Below are positions 12,383 through 24,077 of a stretch of 64,000 nt of DNA, one piece after another. The DNA is from Labia minor (lineage: Eukaryota > Arthropoda > Insecta > Dermaptera > Spongiphoridae), in assembly GCA_963082975.1 (NCBI GenBank), contig OY720346.1, forward strand, positions 34,003,787 to 34,067,786, written 5' to 3'. Every line of letters starts with the position of its first letter. Positions within the stretch are counted from its first letter, which is position 1. A model generated the notes under the pieces. The model saw nothing but the letters and a program-made list of their open reading frames with translations, searched no databases and was not told the origin of the DNA. Both the position numbers and the translations under genes were made by a program.

Positions 12383-13404
12383 CAATAATTTAACTGGTAC
12401 ATATTAATTATGTATGAATTTTTATTTTATCATTTTAATTTTAAAAATATCTTATATTTCATAATATATATTAAATATTAAATTAAATTATTTTTTCTTA
12501 TGATTATTAAAAACTATTATTAATTTATACAAATGTGTTTATTTATTAATTTATATTGGTTTATAAATTATGCAATGATATAGTCTTTTATTTTTTCTGT
12601 ATCGTAATCTTTTAATTTGATTGATTTGCTACTCACTTTAAAGATGTTTATTAATGGCATAATATTTTCAAGTATAGCCCAATTGAGGATGACCAATCGA
12701 AAAGCGAGATGTTTAAAAGATAAAAGGGGGACATGCTTCTTCATCTTCTACTTAATCTGTGAACTTTACTATTCATTGGTTCATGAGGGTTATTTTCCTT
12801 TGAAAGGAGGGTGAGTGAATGAGATGAGAAGAATATTTTAATGGGTCTTGATCGATTCAATTGGCTTCCCTCAATCCTGCCCCCCTACCGTCCCCCTTCC
12901 TTCTCATCTCGTAGACCAAATCATCTATTATGTTTCGATTTGATCAACTGGTCAATTAGAATCTAAACTCAGAAATTGAATGAATCAATCCTCGAATTGA
13001 TCGAATTGAATAACAACAACATACTATTAAATAGTATTAATAATATTAATAATAATCATCAAATTATAAAAAAAAATTAAATAAAATTATAATAAAATAA
13101 ATTATTTATATTATCTAAAAATATTTTATAATTGAGATAGATATAAGTGATAATGAATGTTAGGGTTTATTATCCCTTTTAATTAAATTAAACATAATCA
13201 AAAGTACAAGGGGATCCTAGTGACTCTAAGAAATATTAAGGGTTCCTATAGGTAGTTGAACTGGGAATATTGTTGAAAATTTATTTTATTATAGAGGACA
13301 CAAAAAACATCAACATGTAGAATTTATTCTTTTTTTATACAAACCATATATTCTAAGTTTCTATTTAAAATAATATTTATTTTTCTATTTTTTAAAAAAG
13401 AAAT
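12383..13404. other. Non-coding AT-rich stretch
   Basis: No supported gene. The 65-codon frame at 12617-12814 has no recognisable motif. A pyrimidine-rich unique patch lies at 12,860-12,920. Confidence 0.55.
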
Positions 13405-13529
13405 GAGGTCCCTGAGGATCAGGCAGAGCTTTACATAAATTATTAATTATCGAATTTCCCTAGGCACGAACTTGAGTCTTCAGTGTGGTAGACCGTCGTG
13501 CTAACCACTACACTAAACCACTGAAGAGT
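13405..13529 (-). repeat. SINE-A copy 3, most complete
   Basis: Read on the minus strand: ACTCTTCAGTGGTTTAGTG, then GTTAGCACGACGGTCTACC, ACTGAAGACTCAAGTTCGTG (B-box-like, one mismatch to GWTCRANNC), and a body ending CCTGATCCTCAGGGACC. This is the best guide to the family consensus; the head looks derived from an Asp/Glu/Gly-type tRNA. Confidence 0.8.
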
Positions 13530-13771
13530 TTTTTTTATTATTTTAAATATCAAATATTTCGAGTAGAATTTAATATATTGGATATTCCCCTTTTAAAATT
13601 AATTAGTATGTAGAAAACTTTTATTCGAAGTTAATTTTTTAAAATTCTTACTAATCAAAATACCAATATAATATATAAAAAAATTTAATAAATTACTTAT
13701 TATGTTTGATATATTTTAAAATATATTAAGTAATATAAAATATATGTATAGTTTGTAAATCTATCTATCTA

Positions 13772-15237
13772 TCTATATATATAAAAGTTTAATGTGGGTA
13801 TGTTTGTACATGGCTGTTGATTGGTCGAGGGATCCAAGAGGTGGAGGTAAAGTTTCTAAGGAAACAAACAAACTATCAACAAAGCTCAGGGCCAGTCACT
13901 CAAGTGCTGCGGAATTCATTTGCAATCCCCATGTTTTTCCCACGGCCAATTATATGTTGCATGTTCGCGACTAGGTACGAAACAACATTTGTTTATTTAC
14001 TCTCCAAATGGAAAAACAGAGAACGTTTAGTAATGCATACGTATGACTCAATAGATTCGGATAAACTTTTTCAAATTTTTTTTTGAGGGTAATAAAGAAA
14101 GAATAAGATGCGGAAATCAATTGTCAGAAACTTACGAAATTCTGAATGGGATACACTATCACCAATTTAATTTAATTTAGCATTTAAATATGTGATTACA
14201 CAAATTGGGAAAAAATCACTCGAAACGCAATTAAACAAAACTAATTCAAAAATTAGGCTAAGCAGACGTCTTAAATATTATAAGAGATTCGGCAATTGCA
14301 ATTAAAGATATCATGAAAAAATTAATTGAGGCAGGAAATAAGATGGTGATTGAAATTAATTGGGATAAAACAAAATATTTAGTAAGAGAGAAAAACATTA
14401 TTAACACACAAAGTCTTAACATACAAAATGTAGAATTTGAAAATTTAGAAAAATTTAAATACTTAAATTCTGTAATTACAAAGGATAATAATATTGGATA
14501 AGAATTTAAATCGAGGTCGCAATCGGGTAACGCTTGTTATCATACAGTAAAGAGGTTGACTCATCAAAACTTTTATCAAAATGGATGAAAGTTCAAATAT
14601 TTAAAACAATTATTTTGCCTGTTTTATTATATGGGTGGTCAATGTTCTTGGAAGTCGAAAGATTTAGAGAATTTGATATTAGGATTGTTCGCAGCATTTA
14701 AGGACCAAAGAAAGATGAGGTCACCGGGGTATGGCGGAGATGGCATAACGAGGAATTTCATGACCTCTATGCATCTCCAGATATAGTTAAGGTTATTAAG
14801 GTTATAAAAAAGAGAAGGCTGGGATGGGCGAAAAATATTGCGAAACGTCTGTTGAGATTGGGAAGATCAAGGACGCGGTGAGTGTACAATGTACGTGGAC
14901 AGATGGGACAGGGTAGGAGTTAGATGGTTATAGCTCAGGATTGGGATACTTGGAGAAATGGGATTGCTTTCGAGATTTGTAGAGGCACTGAGATAGAAAG
15001 ATAGATATAACAAATATAATAGTAATATATAATTAATTTACTGATTAAATTAAAATATCTTTTAAATAAAAACACAAACAGAAATGATAATATAATGTAA
15101 TATACTGATTGAAACAAAATGGATGAAAACCTTTTACATAAAGACTTCCAACGAAATACTATGCATTACTTCGGGGGTACAGGGGGCGGAGCCCCCGTCT
15201 AGGTGAGAAGAGCGCCTTTGGCCCTCTGATCAGCTAG
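13772..15237 (+). mobile_element. Helitron-like element A (non-autonomous)
   Basis: Starts with TCTATATATATAAAAG after an A (13,771) and ends in CAGCTAG followed by T (15,238), matching the Helitron rule of insertion between A and T with 5'-TC and CTRR-3' ends. Near the 3' end are two hairpins: GGGGGC-gga-GCCCCC, and a stem AGAGCGCC/GGCCCTCT (one mismatch) just before CTAG. The last ~130 bases are shared with elements ending at 19,163 and 32,445. It encodes no Rep/helicase and carries a LINE fragment. The region 13,790-13,975 is of unknown origin. Confidence 0.8.
14250..15002 (+). pseudogene. Reverse-transcriptase tail of a non-LTR retrotransposon, inside Helitron A
   Basis: Decayed frames encode IEAGNKMVIEINWDKTKYLV, then FENLEKFKYLNSVITKDNN, and a C-terminal block around KDEVTGVWRRWHNEEF and NDWDTW-like remnants. 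This is the distal palm/thumb and C-terminal region common to RTE/CR1-like LINE polymerases. Frameshifts and stops (for example after 14,501) show it is dead. Because the same LINE segment sits next to the same Helitron 3' end in three elements, it was probably captured once and multiplied with the Helitron. Confidence 0.8.
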
Positions 15238-15866
15238 TATATAATAAAAATCGATTTATTCATGATTATTAACAAAATAAAAACAAGCTTTATAACAGCA
15301 ACATAAGGACAATCAATTATTTCTAGATTCTTTCCTCGTTTGTTCTGATTTTAATTTCAGTTGATGAAATGTAGGTATTTTAATAATAAATCTATCCCCT
15401 CGAGGCTGTGACCACATTCTTCATTCCCTTTTATTCTAGCCGCCTGCTTCACTCTCTCTCTCTCACTCTCTCCTATTACAACTACCAACCCCACCCTACC
15501 TCCCGCACATTCTCATCCCCTTTTTCTTCTCCCTTTTCCCCTTTAGGGCAGACATCTGTGTTAAGCTTTGCGATGACAAATTGTTAGATAACACCTTTCT
15601 CTCTCTCTCTCCGTCTCTCTCTCACACATTTTAGTGAAATATGAACAATTTCCTCGGACCCCGGGGGCCGTTACAACCCCACACCTCTACAACTTAATGA
15701 GTCAGGGCGCGTTCATTAATTGCAGATAATTAATTTAAATTTCTACTTGGCATTCTATCTCTCTCTCTCTTACGCCCATTGTCTTTTGTAATCAAGCAAA
15801 AAAGAAAAAAAGAGACACCCACGTTGTTACTCTAGTATTATTTATTTTTTATTTTATTTCATTTTT

Positions 15867-15902
<36 letters not shown>

Positions 15903-16275
15903 ATATGTATATATAGATATATAATTTTTTGCCACCCTCTCTTCTCGTATACCGTATAGTTAATTTTAATTTTCTAATTGAGACATTGTCCTTTTCGAGT
16001 GTTGGCAAATTGTGAACGGCTGGGTTGGGGGGTTGTAAATGATTGAGGGGGATTGTATAATCCGTTTACCTGGCGCCATTTAATTAACCAATCGATGCCT
16101 TCCCGTTGCCAAGACAAAGCCTGAATACAAAACCAATACAAAACGAATGAAATAATTAAATTACTAACAAAAAAAAAAATTCTATTCCAGGACAATACGA
16201 AAATTAAAGGAATTGTCTTATAACTTAAAAAAAACTTCTTAATAAAATATTTTTTTTATTTATTATTTATATTAT
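15238..16275. other. Non-coding stretch with two unique islands and (TA)n
   Basis: GC-richer apparently unique islands at 15,400-15,735 (ACCCCGGGGGCCGTTAC, GTCAGGGCGCGTTC) and 15,985-16,130 (TTACCTGGCGCCATTTAATT) flank a (TA)n tract at 15,869-15,900. No gene supported. Confidence 0.5.
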
Positions 16276-19163
16276 CTATATATATAAAAAAAGGTTTTTG
16301 TCTGCACATTGCTCAGAATTTAAAAATTTTTGCATATCTTCGCGTTTCATGACCTCTAGAATCCAAAAGTGACTTTAGAATTTTTCACGTCTGTCTGTCT
16401 GTCTGTCTGTCTGTCCGGAAAATTACTATTTTATAGACTCAGAATTGGCTGAACCGATTTCTTTGAAATTACATCACAATATTCTTATATACCTCTAGAG
16501 TAACATAGGCTATAAATTTTATTAATATCTTATCAATAACCGCAGAAATTAATTTTTTAAAGTTTAGATAATTCTCCGTGTTGTTCATTCAAGAGCAGCT
16601 CGCGGCTCACTGTCGGCCTAGCGGAATCATTTCAAACAATGAATTATCATAGAGATTCCCAATCGAAGAATTATTATAATATTTCCCTTTTTATTTTAAA
16701 TTCTAATATACAAATATCAATTCAATTAAATAATTTATTCTAAAAGTTCTCAATTTAATTAAAATATTTATTAGATCATATTTTTATCTTAAATTATTTT
16801 TTATTTAATTGAATATTTCTTCTTTTCTATAATATATATATAATAATATATAAATTTTATCATTGAATAATAAAAAAAAATATTATTTAACCTGAATTAA
16901 AATGACTGAATTATATTATCTTTGTTTTTTATTTTAATTTAATTACTCTATTATTAATTACTAAATATATATATATTATATAAAAATTAAAATATGATGA
17001 TATAAAGTTGTTTTAAATTTTTGACATTTTTAAATTGGGTATATTTTTTAAATTTATTAAAATGTCTTTTTTATTTATTATGTTTAAAAGATTCATTTTT
17101 ATTATGTGATATTAATAAAAAATAACGATGCTCTGTGCAAGTCGAATCATGTTGCACATAATTAAATAACAATTGCCAAACAAAGAATATAATATTTTTT
17201 AAATTCTTATATTTAAATATCATTTCAATTAAATAATTTATTCTAAAAGGTCTCATTTTAATGCAATTTATAATTTTCTTCTAATTCAGATTTAGGACAA
17301 ATCGTACAACATTATATCAAATCTCGCTAAGAACATTCAATATTTTTGTACACAAATTATTCAGAGTATTGGCTAAGCGTATCACTCACAATCAGTTTAT
17401 ATTGAAATTTATATAAATTAACAAAGTAAAAATTTTTATTTGTTTAAATTTTATTATAATGAATCAAAAAAAATTAAATATATAGATCACATGATTAAGA
17501 GAAGCAAAAAACTTGACAGAAAATAACTGTTGGATGGAGGTCGGACATGACAGAAACTGTAAGCGAAATCTTCATATTGCGACGAATAATTTTCAAATCC
17601 CCTAGCACCACAGAATTAGATAAGTTTATTTTAAGGAAAATAACTATGATCTAAAAAAAATTAATAAATGAACTTAATAATAAAAAAACAAATAAATCAA
17701 TTAATTTAAATTAATACTATTAATGAATGTATATATTGGTCATTTATCTATAGTTTTATACCGTTAATTTTTATAAATTGTCTCAAGTCTCTATTTTTGC
17801 ATTTTCCCAAGTTTCATTATAATTAAAAATATTCAATAATAATCTAGCAATGAAAATAAAATATCAAAATGTAATGATCAAGAAATATTATACTTTATTT
17901 CACTATAATAACATAGAAAATACTTAAGAACCATAGGCGGTGGAAATATTAGGAGATATCATTGCGGGTTAAGGCCAAATCGATCAACATTAATTAAGAT
18001 ATTTTCATTATGACAGATATTAGGAAAAAAACTGCGAATTCAATATTTCTGTTCACTAATTATTTGTAGACTTTAGTAAAACATACACATGACTCAATAT
18101 AGATCAGCATAAACTTTTTCAAATTTTGATCTTCAAATTTGTCTTGAAGGTAGTAAAGAAAGAATAAGATGAAGAAATCAATTGTAAAATGTTAGGTTAC
18201 CCAGACGACTTAAATATAATAGGAGATTAGGAAATTGCAATTGCAGATAGCGAGGAAAAATTAATGGAGGTTTGAAATTAATAGTGATAAGAAAAAATAT
18301 TTAGTAACAAAGAGGAAGAGTATTGACATACAAAATCTTAAGATACAAAATGTAGAATTTGAATATGTAGAAAAATTGAATGTAATCACGAAGGATAATA
18401 ATATTTGAGAAGAATTTAAATCGGGGTTGCAATCGGGAAACGCCTGTTATCTTGCAATAAAGAGGCTTATCTCTTCAAAATTATTATCAAAGGGAATATA
18501 TAAAAAAAATTATTTTGCCTGTTGCATTATATGGGTGGGAGGCATGGTCTATGACCCTGGGAGATGAGAGTAGATTCAGAGTGTTTGAGAATAGGATTCT
18601 TCCCTGCATTTATTGGCCAAAGAAAGATGAGGTCACCGGGGAATGGGGGAGACAGCATAACAAGAAATTGCATGGTCTCTCTGCATCTTCAGAAATAGTT
18701 AGGGTTATAAAAGGGAAAAAGCTGCGATAGGCAGGGCACGTGGCTAGAATGGGAGAGGAAAAAGTTATTGGTGGGAAGACCGATTGGAAAACGTCCGCTT
18801 GGAAAACCAATGACGCGTAGGAAGGGACGTAAGAGAGATGGAACAAGGGCTCAGGATAGGGACACTTGGAGAAATGTGGTTGTTGCGGCTAAGAACTTTC
18901 GAGTATCTTTGAGCCACATAGGTAGATAGATATAACATATACAATAATAATATATATAATTAATATAGTGATTAAATTAAAATATATTTTTTAAATAAGA
19001 ACACAAAAAGAAATGAATGTTTTATGTAATATACTGATTGAAACAAAATGGATGAAAACCTTTTACTACTTTCAACCACCAAATACTATGTACCACTCGG
19101 GGGTACAGGGGGCGGAGCCCCCGTCTAGGTGTGAAGAGCGCCGAAGGCGCTCTGAGCAGCTAG
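16276..19163 (+). mobile_element. Helitron-like element B (3' end firm, 5' end tentative)
   Basis: The 3' end is clear: GGGGGC-gga-GCCCCC, then a perfect 8-bp hairpin AGAGCGCC-gaa-GGCGCTCT, then GAGCAGCTAG ending at 19,163 before T. The proposed 5' end, TCTATATATATAAAAAAAGG at 16,276 after an A, has the expected form and is followed by (GTCT)n and GGCTGAACCGATTTCTTTG, common in insect Helitron 5' regions. The 2.9-kb span between is mostly AT-rich, so start and end could belong to two different insertions. Confidence 0.55.
18185..18935 (+). pseudogene. Reverse-transcriptase tail of a non-LTR retrotransposon, inside Helitron B
   Basis: Same LINE segment as in Helitron A. Readable blocks include ALYGWEAWSMTLGDESRF, RVFENRIL, KKDEVTGEW and VRVIKGKKLR (18,515-18,730). 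The final part, around GTRAQDRDTW, lies at 18,840-18,875. Several frameshifts. The flank to the Helitron 3' end (AACATATACAATAATAATAT) is the same as at 15,008 and 32,224. Confidence 0.82.
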
Positions 19164-19299
19164 TAAATATATAAAAGTCAGAGATTTATGCCTATCACTG
19201 CATATAAATGGGGATAGTAATGTAATCTATAGACAACCATATAAATATTTTATTCGAAAATCAAGTTCACTTTTTGAATCGTAATAAAATTTTGAAATA

Positions 19300-19640
19300 G
19301 ATCAAATTTAAATTATCTCATCAAAATTATTATTATTAAAGGGGATCAAAATTAAAATATAAAAAAACAATTGTTTTGTCGGTTATATTACTATATCTGT
19401 GTATTTGAGAATAAGAATGATTCTTCGTAGCATTTATGGGTCAAAGAATGAGGTCGCCGGGGAATGGCGAAGACTACATAACGAGGAATTGCATCTCTAT
19501 CCATCTCCAAACATAGTTAGGGTTATAAAATTGAGAAGGCTGCAATGACTAGAATGGGGGAGGAAAGAAAGGTGAAAAATATAGTTGTGGGGAGACCGAT
19601 TGGGAAACGTCCGCTTGGAAGACCAAGGACGCGTTTAGTT
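19300..19640 (+). mobile_element. LINE 3' fragment
   Basis: Another degraded copy of the same reverse-transcriptase tail: VFENKNDSS-like, then EVAGEWRRLHNEELH, PSPNIVRVIKLRRLQ, and RPIGKRPLGRPRT up to 19,632. After that, unrelated sequence begins (TTTAGTTCAAACTTTTATCG). Confidence 0.75.
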
Positions 19641-19848
19641 CAAACTTTTATCGCATGGAGCACGAAAGTTTTTGTGAAACGGTGCAAAGCCCTGCTAAAA
19701 GTTCACGTTCTTCATCCAAAATGAAGATTTAATTGTTTTTCTAATTTTTACACACACCATTACTACACTAAAAATAAATTTAAAAAAATTAGATAAATTT
19801 TATAATTTTCTTCCCACTACACTCCAAAGGATTGTCAATATCTCAGGG

Positions 19849-19880
<32 letters not shown>

Positions 19881-20594
19881 AAATTTTCCCAATAATATAA
19901 TCATTTTTTCCACCATTTTTAAATATATTTCCAAAAAAAAATGTATTTTAAGAAAGATGTTGATTCATCATATGGTATTTCAATTTCAACTGAAAAGTAA
20001 CTAAAAATAACAAAAATGATAATCTAATAATTTATAAAATTGAATGAATTGCATTAATAAATGAATCAAAAATAAAAAAAAAAATCGAAAGTATTTAATA
20101 TATTATACACCTATGTATATTTATGTTTCATTGGATTTGATCTCTCTCTCTCTCTCTCTCTATTCATATGACTGTAACTTAATTTTCAATTTTAATTATT
20201 CACGTATAACTGCAATGCAAAATCCCTGATTTATTCAGTTAGTTATTGAATTGTAATTCGTTTATGGACTCTCTACTCTCTATGTAAAATGTGGAAGGGG
20301 TGTTGGGGATTGATGATGGTATGGGCGGTAGAGTGTATGAGGGATTGATATTTGGGAATATTTTCTATTCTATTCTCATGCATGAAAAAGTGTGAGGGAA
20401 TGAAATGGGATGGACACAGTAGCGTGAAAAGGGGAATGGAGGAGTACTGAGAGGGATAACGGATGTTTTTAGATTAAATTCAATCATCAGTTCAACACAA
20501 AATTACACATATAATAAATAATCATTCATAATAATAAATAAATATATAATTATTTTTATTAATAAATAATTATAATATGAATAAATAAAAAATA
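19641..20594. other. Non-coding AT-rich stretch
   Basis: No gene. Contains a unique segment at 19,641-19,735, (TA)n at 19,850-19,880, (CT)n at 20,141-20,162, and a G-rich unique patch at 20,285-20,465. Confidence 0.55.
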
Positions 20595-20651
20595 TGAGCT
20601 GTGGCCAGGCACAGAACCGACCGACAATTTGAAATATATTAATTTCCAAAC

Positions 20652-20684
<33 letters not shown>

Positions 20685-21119
20685 CTACTTATATATAAAG
20701 TATCAAAAAAAAATATTTATAAAATTTGAATTAAAATGACTAAATTATATTATCTTGGTTTTTATGTTTAGTTTAATTACTCAATAATTAATTACTACTA
20801 TATTTTAAGTGAAATATTTTGGATCAATGAATATAAAATTAATACTTTGTAAATTACCACTTCCGGTTTCCGGATATACACTAAATACATGTTACTGATT
20901 CATTAACTAAATTTTATCAAAATCCGTTCAAGCTGTACACATCTATGCGGACACACAGACGGACGGACGGCCGGACAGACGGATAGATATCATTCTAAAA
21001 ATACTTTTTACTCCTAACAAAATGTATGATTCGTAAAAAAATATATATGTAAAAATCTCCACATGTGAAATTTGATGCAACAACAATACCTTCCCTTCCT
21101 ATCGTCGGTCGGTAAAAAA
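20595..21119 (+). repeat. Rep-1 family copy 1
   Basis: Non-coding repeat of ~520 bp. Left end GAGCTGTGGCCAGGCACAG with ACCGACCGAC; then (TA)n, CCACTTCCGGTTTCCGG, TCAAAATCCGTTCAAGCTG, and (GGAC)n at ~20,950-20,985. The right end is CTATCGTCGGTCGGTAAAAA. ACCGACCGAC near the left end and GTCGGTCGGT at the right form a 10-bp inverted repeat. Other copies lie at 33.6, 45.6, 53.6 and 57.4 kb. Confidence 0.82.
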
Positions 21120-21300
21120 TATATGATTTTTAAAGGATATTCAAATGATATGTTAGAATTTTTAAATTGGGAACGTTAAAGTGTGAACACGAGAATTTTC
21201 CAACTCAAAGAAAAGAAGCAAAAGAAGTGAAAACTTTATTTATATAGAAAATCAATTTGGAAATCAACTATGAATTCAATGGGGAGATAATATAAAAACA

Positions 21301-21742
21301 CAGAGGTTCTTAAACTGTGGTCCGCGGACCCCTGGGGGTCCGCAAAGCTATCGTAGAGGTGCACGAGAAAATGATGAGTCAGTTAAAACTATTTAATATA
21401 AAAGGAGCGATGGCATGGCTTTGTGAGGAAACAGAGATCAAATACCCAAATTCAACGAAATGTGCAAGAAAACTATTGCTACCGTTTTCCATCTTCATAT
21501 TTAGCTGAATTTTCTTTCTTCAATATTATAATTTCTAATAAAATGTGTTCTACAATTTGCAAAAAAATCGTTATTCACCAATTACTGTTAGAAATATTCA
21601 ACATATATCCTTGTTCTTATGAGATCGTAAGCCAGAAATTAACTAATAAAATGACGTAAAGTACCTAAAGTTGGGATGGGGTCCGTCAAAAAAAATTTCT
21701 CCAAGTGGGGGTCCGCGGAGTACATAAGTTTAAGAACCTCTG
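21301..21742 (+). mobile_element. Non-autonomous hAT deletion derivative, 442 bp
   Basis: Termini CAGAGGTTCTTAAACT and AGTTTAAGAACCTCTG are inverted repeats. Flanking octamers taaaaaca (21,293-21,300) and taataaca (21,743-21,750) agree at 7 of 8 positions. From ~21,505 to the end it matches 1,105-1,334, the 3' end of the hAT at the window start, so it is an internally deleted member of that family. The short frames inside are not functional transposase. Confidence 0.92.
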
Positions 21743-22997
21743 TAATAACAGATATGAGAGGGAATTAGGAACGAATTGGAATTGGCTGGATGTGGTTTAG
21801 AATATAAACAGATGGAGGAATTTGGTTATTGAAGAAGTAAAGAACACATTCTAATTCAGTAATTTATATTCAATTTTAAACGAACATGTTTATTCAATTT
21901 AAATCCACTGAACTTGTGGTATTATAATCTAACTTAGTCCATATTTCAATAGACATTAAGATGAATTAATTCCAACCACCTTTGCAAAGACCAATAAAAT
22001 TTAAAAAAAAAGCATTTATCAGAAGTTGACTCTCGTTAATGATGATATCGTTCAATAGATTTCAACATAGTATTATATATATATATATATAGATGAATGG
22101 TTGGATGGATATCTCCTTAGTTGAATTTGCTTTTATGTCATGTCACTGCGGCTAATGCACCATCATCATCATAATCGTCATTGAGGATGGCGACGACTGT
22201 CTCTACCCTCTTGGCACCTGTCATACTAATTAGTTTAACCCACAATTGAAAAAAAATATGAATAAATGTGGCAACATAGTGAGAAAAAGAATATATTCTT
22301 CTTTGGTGACATTTCAAAAGATATTGTCTTTTGTTGATGTTTAATAAAGAGAATAAGTAATCAAAAAATAAAAATAAAAAAAAAAATAAAGAAAATGCAA
22401 TCGGGAAGTGACTTTCTCAACAACTGGATTGAAATTCATCATTATTTTTTCTTTTTTTTATTATTATAATCATCAATGCATCCTAAAAAAAAAAATTACG
22501 AAAGTTGAGTGTATTTTATTGTAATCGTGATCAGTCATTGATCAAGATTAAGAATTCTTTTTTTTTATGAATGTGTATAATTGTACGAAAAAAAGAGAAA
22601 AAAGAATCTGGGAAATAAATTTTCTAGAGCATTAAATAAAAAAAAAAAAATATTATGAAATTCACAAGTAATAATATTTACTATTATTAGTTGTTTCATT
22701 GTTCTGTAGTGTATTTTTAATATACGAATAGATTATTACAAAAATAACAATAATAAATTTTTGAAAATAATATTAATGAGAATAATATTTTTTTTAATAA
22801 GAAGATTTAAGTATAAAAATTATATATTAATATTATTCCTACATATATATATATATAATCAATAACGAATTTATTTTTTATTTTTTTGTTAATATATAGG
22901 TAATTATTTAGAATTTAATTAATTGTGGTACTTAAATTTTATATCAATACATAATCTTTTGATATTCTTTTTTTCATATACTCATTAAATGAATAAG
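21743..22997. other. Non-coding AT-rich stretch with a small unique island
   Basis: A unique island at about 22,130-22,235 (GCGGCTAATGCACCATCATC, GATGGCGACGACTGTC) in otherwise A/T-rich DNA. No gene. Confidence 0.55.
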
Positions 22998-24077
22998 CTG
23001 GTGTGTCTCCACTCGACTATCTCGTAATTTGAATTGGATTAAATAACATATATTATATTTAAATTAAATTTAATTAATTATAAATTAAAATCAGTAAATA
23101 ATCTTATCTTATTATGTAGCTAAAATTGTATATATATATCTATATTTCTATATTTCTATATTGGTTCTCAAAAACCGCTCTAACGATTTTTTTCAAATTC
23201 ACACTAGATATAGTATTTATAAAGAAAAATTGAGTTTTATTGATCACATCTCTTGAAACATACAGCTTCATTATTTATTTCTTAATTAAAAATTATATAT
23301 GGGTGACGTCAATGGCATCCATTTTGAAATTTTACTCCCGCCTTTTTTTAAAGGATATTGTATTAATATTTTTTTTATATTTAAAATATTTTAAAATTCA
23401 TTATTTAATTTCGAAATAAAATTAAAAATATTTATTTTTAATAAAATATATATATATTTATTAATCTCTCTCAAAAAAAAAACAACAAAACAAATAAATG
23501 TCTTTGAAAGATGGTAAAAATATGTTTGTTATTATCAAAATATCTTAGACCAGTGGTAAAAACAATTGTTTTTACTCCCCGAGTTCGAAGGATCGAAACT
23601 CGCCGCGTGCATTTTTTTTATCTATTTTCGTGATTTATTTATTCATTGTTCTTTTATTAATTAAGTTTTAGATAGTTTTATAATTTTTAATATTTTTTCA
23701 ATAAAATATTATTTAATACATTTAATAATTGTAATAAATAATTAAAGAATTGTATATCAATATTTTTTAAAGGGTAGAGCGAGCTCGGTGTCTCAGGTAT
23801 TAATATTACCAGCCAAATCCAATAATAATGAATCATTTTTTTTAACTTAAGTACCGAGCCGAGGCTCGAGGTCCCGGTACTATTTATTAAACCAGCGCGT
23901 GTTTGGCTCTTTGTTGATGGCACCACGACAGGTGCTGGCGCGTGATTTGCAGTGTTAAAAAATTAATTCCCGTACTTTCAGCGATTCAATCAAGCTGAAA
24001 TTTCATAAATAGCAGTTTTATACAATTTTTAATCATGTGAAAAATTATCAAACATATATCTTGGCGAGATAGAAAAA
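22998..24077 (+). repeat. Rep-2 copy 3, split by a 778-bp insertion
   Basis: Left part 22,998-23,102 (CTGGTGTGTCTCCACTCG onward) and right part 23,881-24,077 (AAACCAGCGCGTGTTTGGC to TTGGCGAGATAG) join into one Rep-2 copy when 23,103-23,880 is removed. The right part also lacks the CTTCCGG/(CA)n middle of the family. Confidence 0.85.
23103..23880. mobile_element. Unclassified 778-bp insertion in Rep-2, with tRNA-promoter-like modules
   Basis: Bounded precisely by the interrupted Rep-2 copy. It starts CTTATCTTATTATGTAGC and ends GAGGTCCCGGTAC; I see no terminal inverted repeats. It contains GGTTCTCAAAAACCGCTC near 23,161. At 23,545-23,622 a tRNA-like module has TAGACCAGTGG (A-box-like), GGATCGAAACTCGCC (B-box-like) and an 8-T run. 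At 23,753-23,880 a GC-rich part forms an imperfect GTACCG/CGGTAC hairpin. Its class is undetermined: composite SINE or Helitron-like are both possible. Confidence 0.55.

Noticed and set aside
12617..12814. 65-codon frame
   Set aside because: No motif, AT-rich codons, not distinguishable from chance.
13792..14086. Two overlapping frames inside Helitron A
   Set aside because: No Rep or helicase motif and no other domain; frames overlap and end quickly.
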